This document shows positions 5,532 through 5,855 of a DNA stretch of 5,855 bases, piece by piece. Every line of letters begins with the position of its first letter. The first letter of the stretch is position 1. The position numbers and the translations under genes were made by a program. A model generated the notes under the pieces. It had not been told where the DNA came from. It did not search any database and was given only the letters and a program-made list of their open reading frames with translations. Source of the stretch: Ignavibacteria bacterium UBA5771 (GTDB lineage: Bacteria; Bacteroidota; Ignavibacteria; Kapaibacteriales; UBA2268); contig DIEP01000007.1 in the NCBI GenBank assembly GCA_002418685.1, positions 15,388-21,242 on the forward strand, read 5' to 3'.

Positions 5532-5607
5532 ATGAAACACAAAATTATGAAAATATTCTGTATTTCTTATTTTATGTATTTTAGTTTAGATTAATATTTA
5601 ATAAAAT
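5532..5607 (+). repeat. 76-bp direct repeat, right copy, bordering the plus-strand cassette
   Basis: This is the second copy of the sequence at 2101-2176, in the same orientation and offset by 3431 bases, with two differences (5533 and 5569). Here the leading triplet is ATG instead of ACG, so the repeat contains a complete 20-codon frame at 5532-5594 that begins MKHKIMKIFCISYFMYFSLD; it looks like the start of a signal peptide and then stops, and no ribosome binding site is visible. The copy lies 66 bases beyond the 3' end of murE. Between it and the protease gene, 5429-5531 holds only AT-rich sequence and the TAAG repeat. Confidence 0.95.
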
Positions 5608-5630
5608 TACTTCGCTCATGTATATTTATT

Positions 5631-5660
5631 AATATTTTATCTGTCATTGCATAAAATATT
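5631..5660. repeat. Perfect 10-bp inverted repeat between direct repeat and murE
   Basis: AATATTTTAT at 5631-5640 is the exact reverse complement of ATAAAATATT at 5651-5660, with the 10-base loop CTGTCATTGC between. It begins 14 bases after murE in the direction of murE transcription. The stem has no G or C and no T-run follows, so it would be a poor intrinsic terminator. It could still be the 3' stem of the murE mRNA, or a structure associated with the cassette end. Confidence 0.45.
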
Positions 5661-5673
5661 CTCGATTAGCAAT

Positions 5674-5855
5674 CTATTTCAAAACGCAATTTTTTAAAAT
5701 AATATCTTTATCGCGAAAGGCAATCTTTTCTGTTCCTATAATCTGATATTCTTCGTGTCCCTTGCCTGCAATAAGAATAATATCATTTTTGCTTGATTTC
5801 TCAATTGCTAATTTAATCGCTTTTTCTCTTTCGGGAATTACTTCCACATTATCTC
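5674..5855 (-). CDS. murE: UDP-N-acetylmuramoyl-tripeptide synthetase (MurE), C-terminal part (cut by window edge)
   Basis: The last 59 codons of a minus-strand gene enter from the right edge. MurE adds the third amino acid, usually meso-diaminopimelate in Gram-negative bacteria, to UDP-MurNAc-L-Ala-D-Glu in the cytosolic phase of peptidoglycan synthesis. The visible end is the C-terminal Mur ligase domain: VIPEREKAIKLAIE, then DIILIAGKGHEEYQIIG at residues 24-40 of the visible part, then FRDKDI and a short tail to TAG. The AGKGHExYQ motif followed by FxDxE/D is the hallmark of MurE and separates it from MurF, MurD and MurC. The substrate-specificity motif is outside the window, so lysine versus diaminopimelate cannot be read. 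The end is intact. In many genomes mraY follows murE, but here the direct repeat and the plus-strand cassette follow, so murE either ends its cluster or has been separated from a former neighbour. Confidence 0.93.
   Translation of the reverse strand, partial: DNVEVIPEREKAIKLAIEKSSKNDIILIAGKGHEEYQIIGTEKIAFRDKDIILKNCVLK

Overview
The window is AT-rich chromosomal DNA, most likely from the Bacteroidota or a neighbouring lineage of the FCB group (Ignavibacteria or Kapabacteria type). The strongest evidence is a secreted protease that ends in a type A sorting domain of the type IX secretion system, which is restricted to that group. NadD, SerC, MurE and Pcm are all recognisable. Two genes (serC and the protease gene) have clear Shine-Dalgarno sequences. 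Those are uncommon in classical Bacteroidetes, so a deeper-branching FCB member is plausible, but I cannot name the species.

Layout. The housekeeping genes all lie on the minus strand. From right to left they are the 3' end of murE (5674-5855), serC (974-2056), nadD (182-781) and the 5' end of pcm (1-167, cut by the window edge). A palindromic repeat followed by a T-run on the minus strand (826-923) separates serC from nadD and looks like the serC terminator.

Between murE and serC lies a plus-strand segment of about 3.4 kb. It holds a divergent ECF-like sigma factor gene (2533-3057), a gene for an exported protein of unknown function (3179-4228) and a gene for an exported metzincin-type zinc protease with a T9SS tail (4233-5405). 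The last two are 4 bases apart, and the protease ribosome binding site lies over the end of the upstream gene, so they form a tight operon. A weak terminator follows the protease gene.

The main observation is that this segment is bracketed by two 76-bp direct repeats, 2101-2176 and 5532-5607, which differ at only two positions and are offset by exactly 3431 bases. Recombination between them would remove all three plus-strand genes, leave one repeat copy and place serC directly behind murE on the same strand. I read the segment as a small acquired or mobile cassette: a regulator followed by a secreted protein pair, with the protease delivered by the host's T9SS. The cassette boundaries are seen directly; mobility and the regulatory link are inference. 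The unknown protein has a pattern faintly like netrin/TIMP-type OB-fold domains, which makes a partner or inhibitor of the protease a testable idea, not a conclusion.
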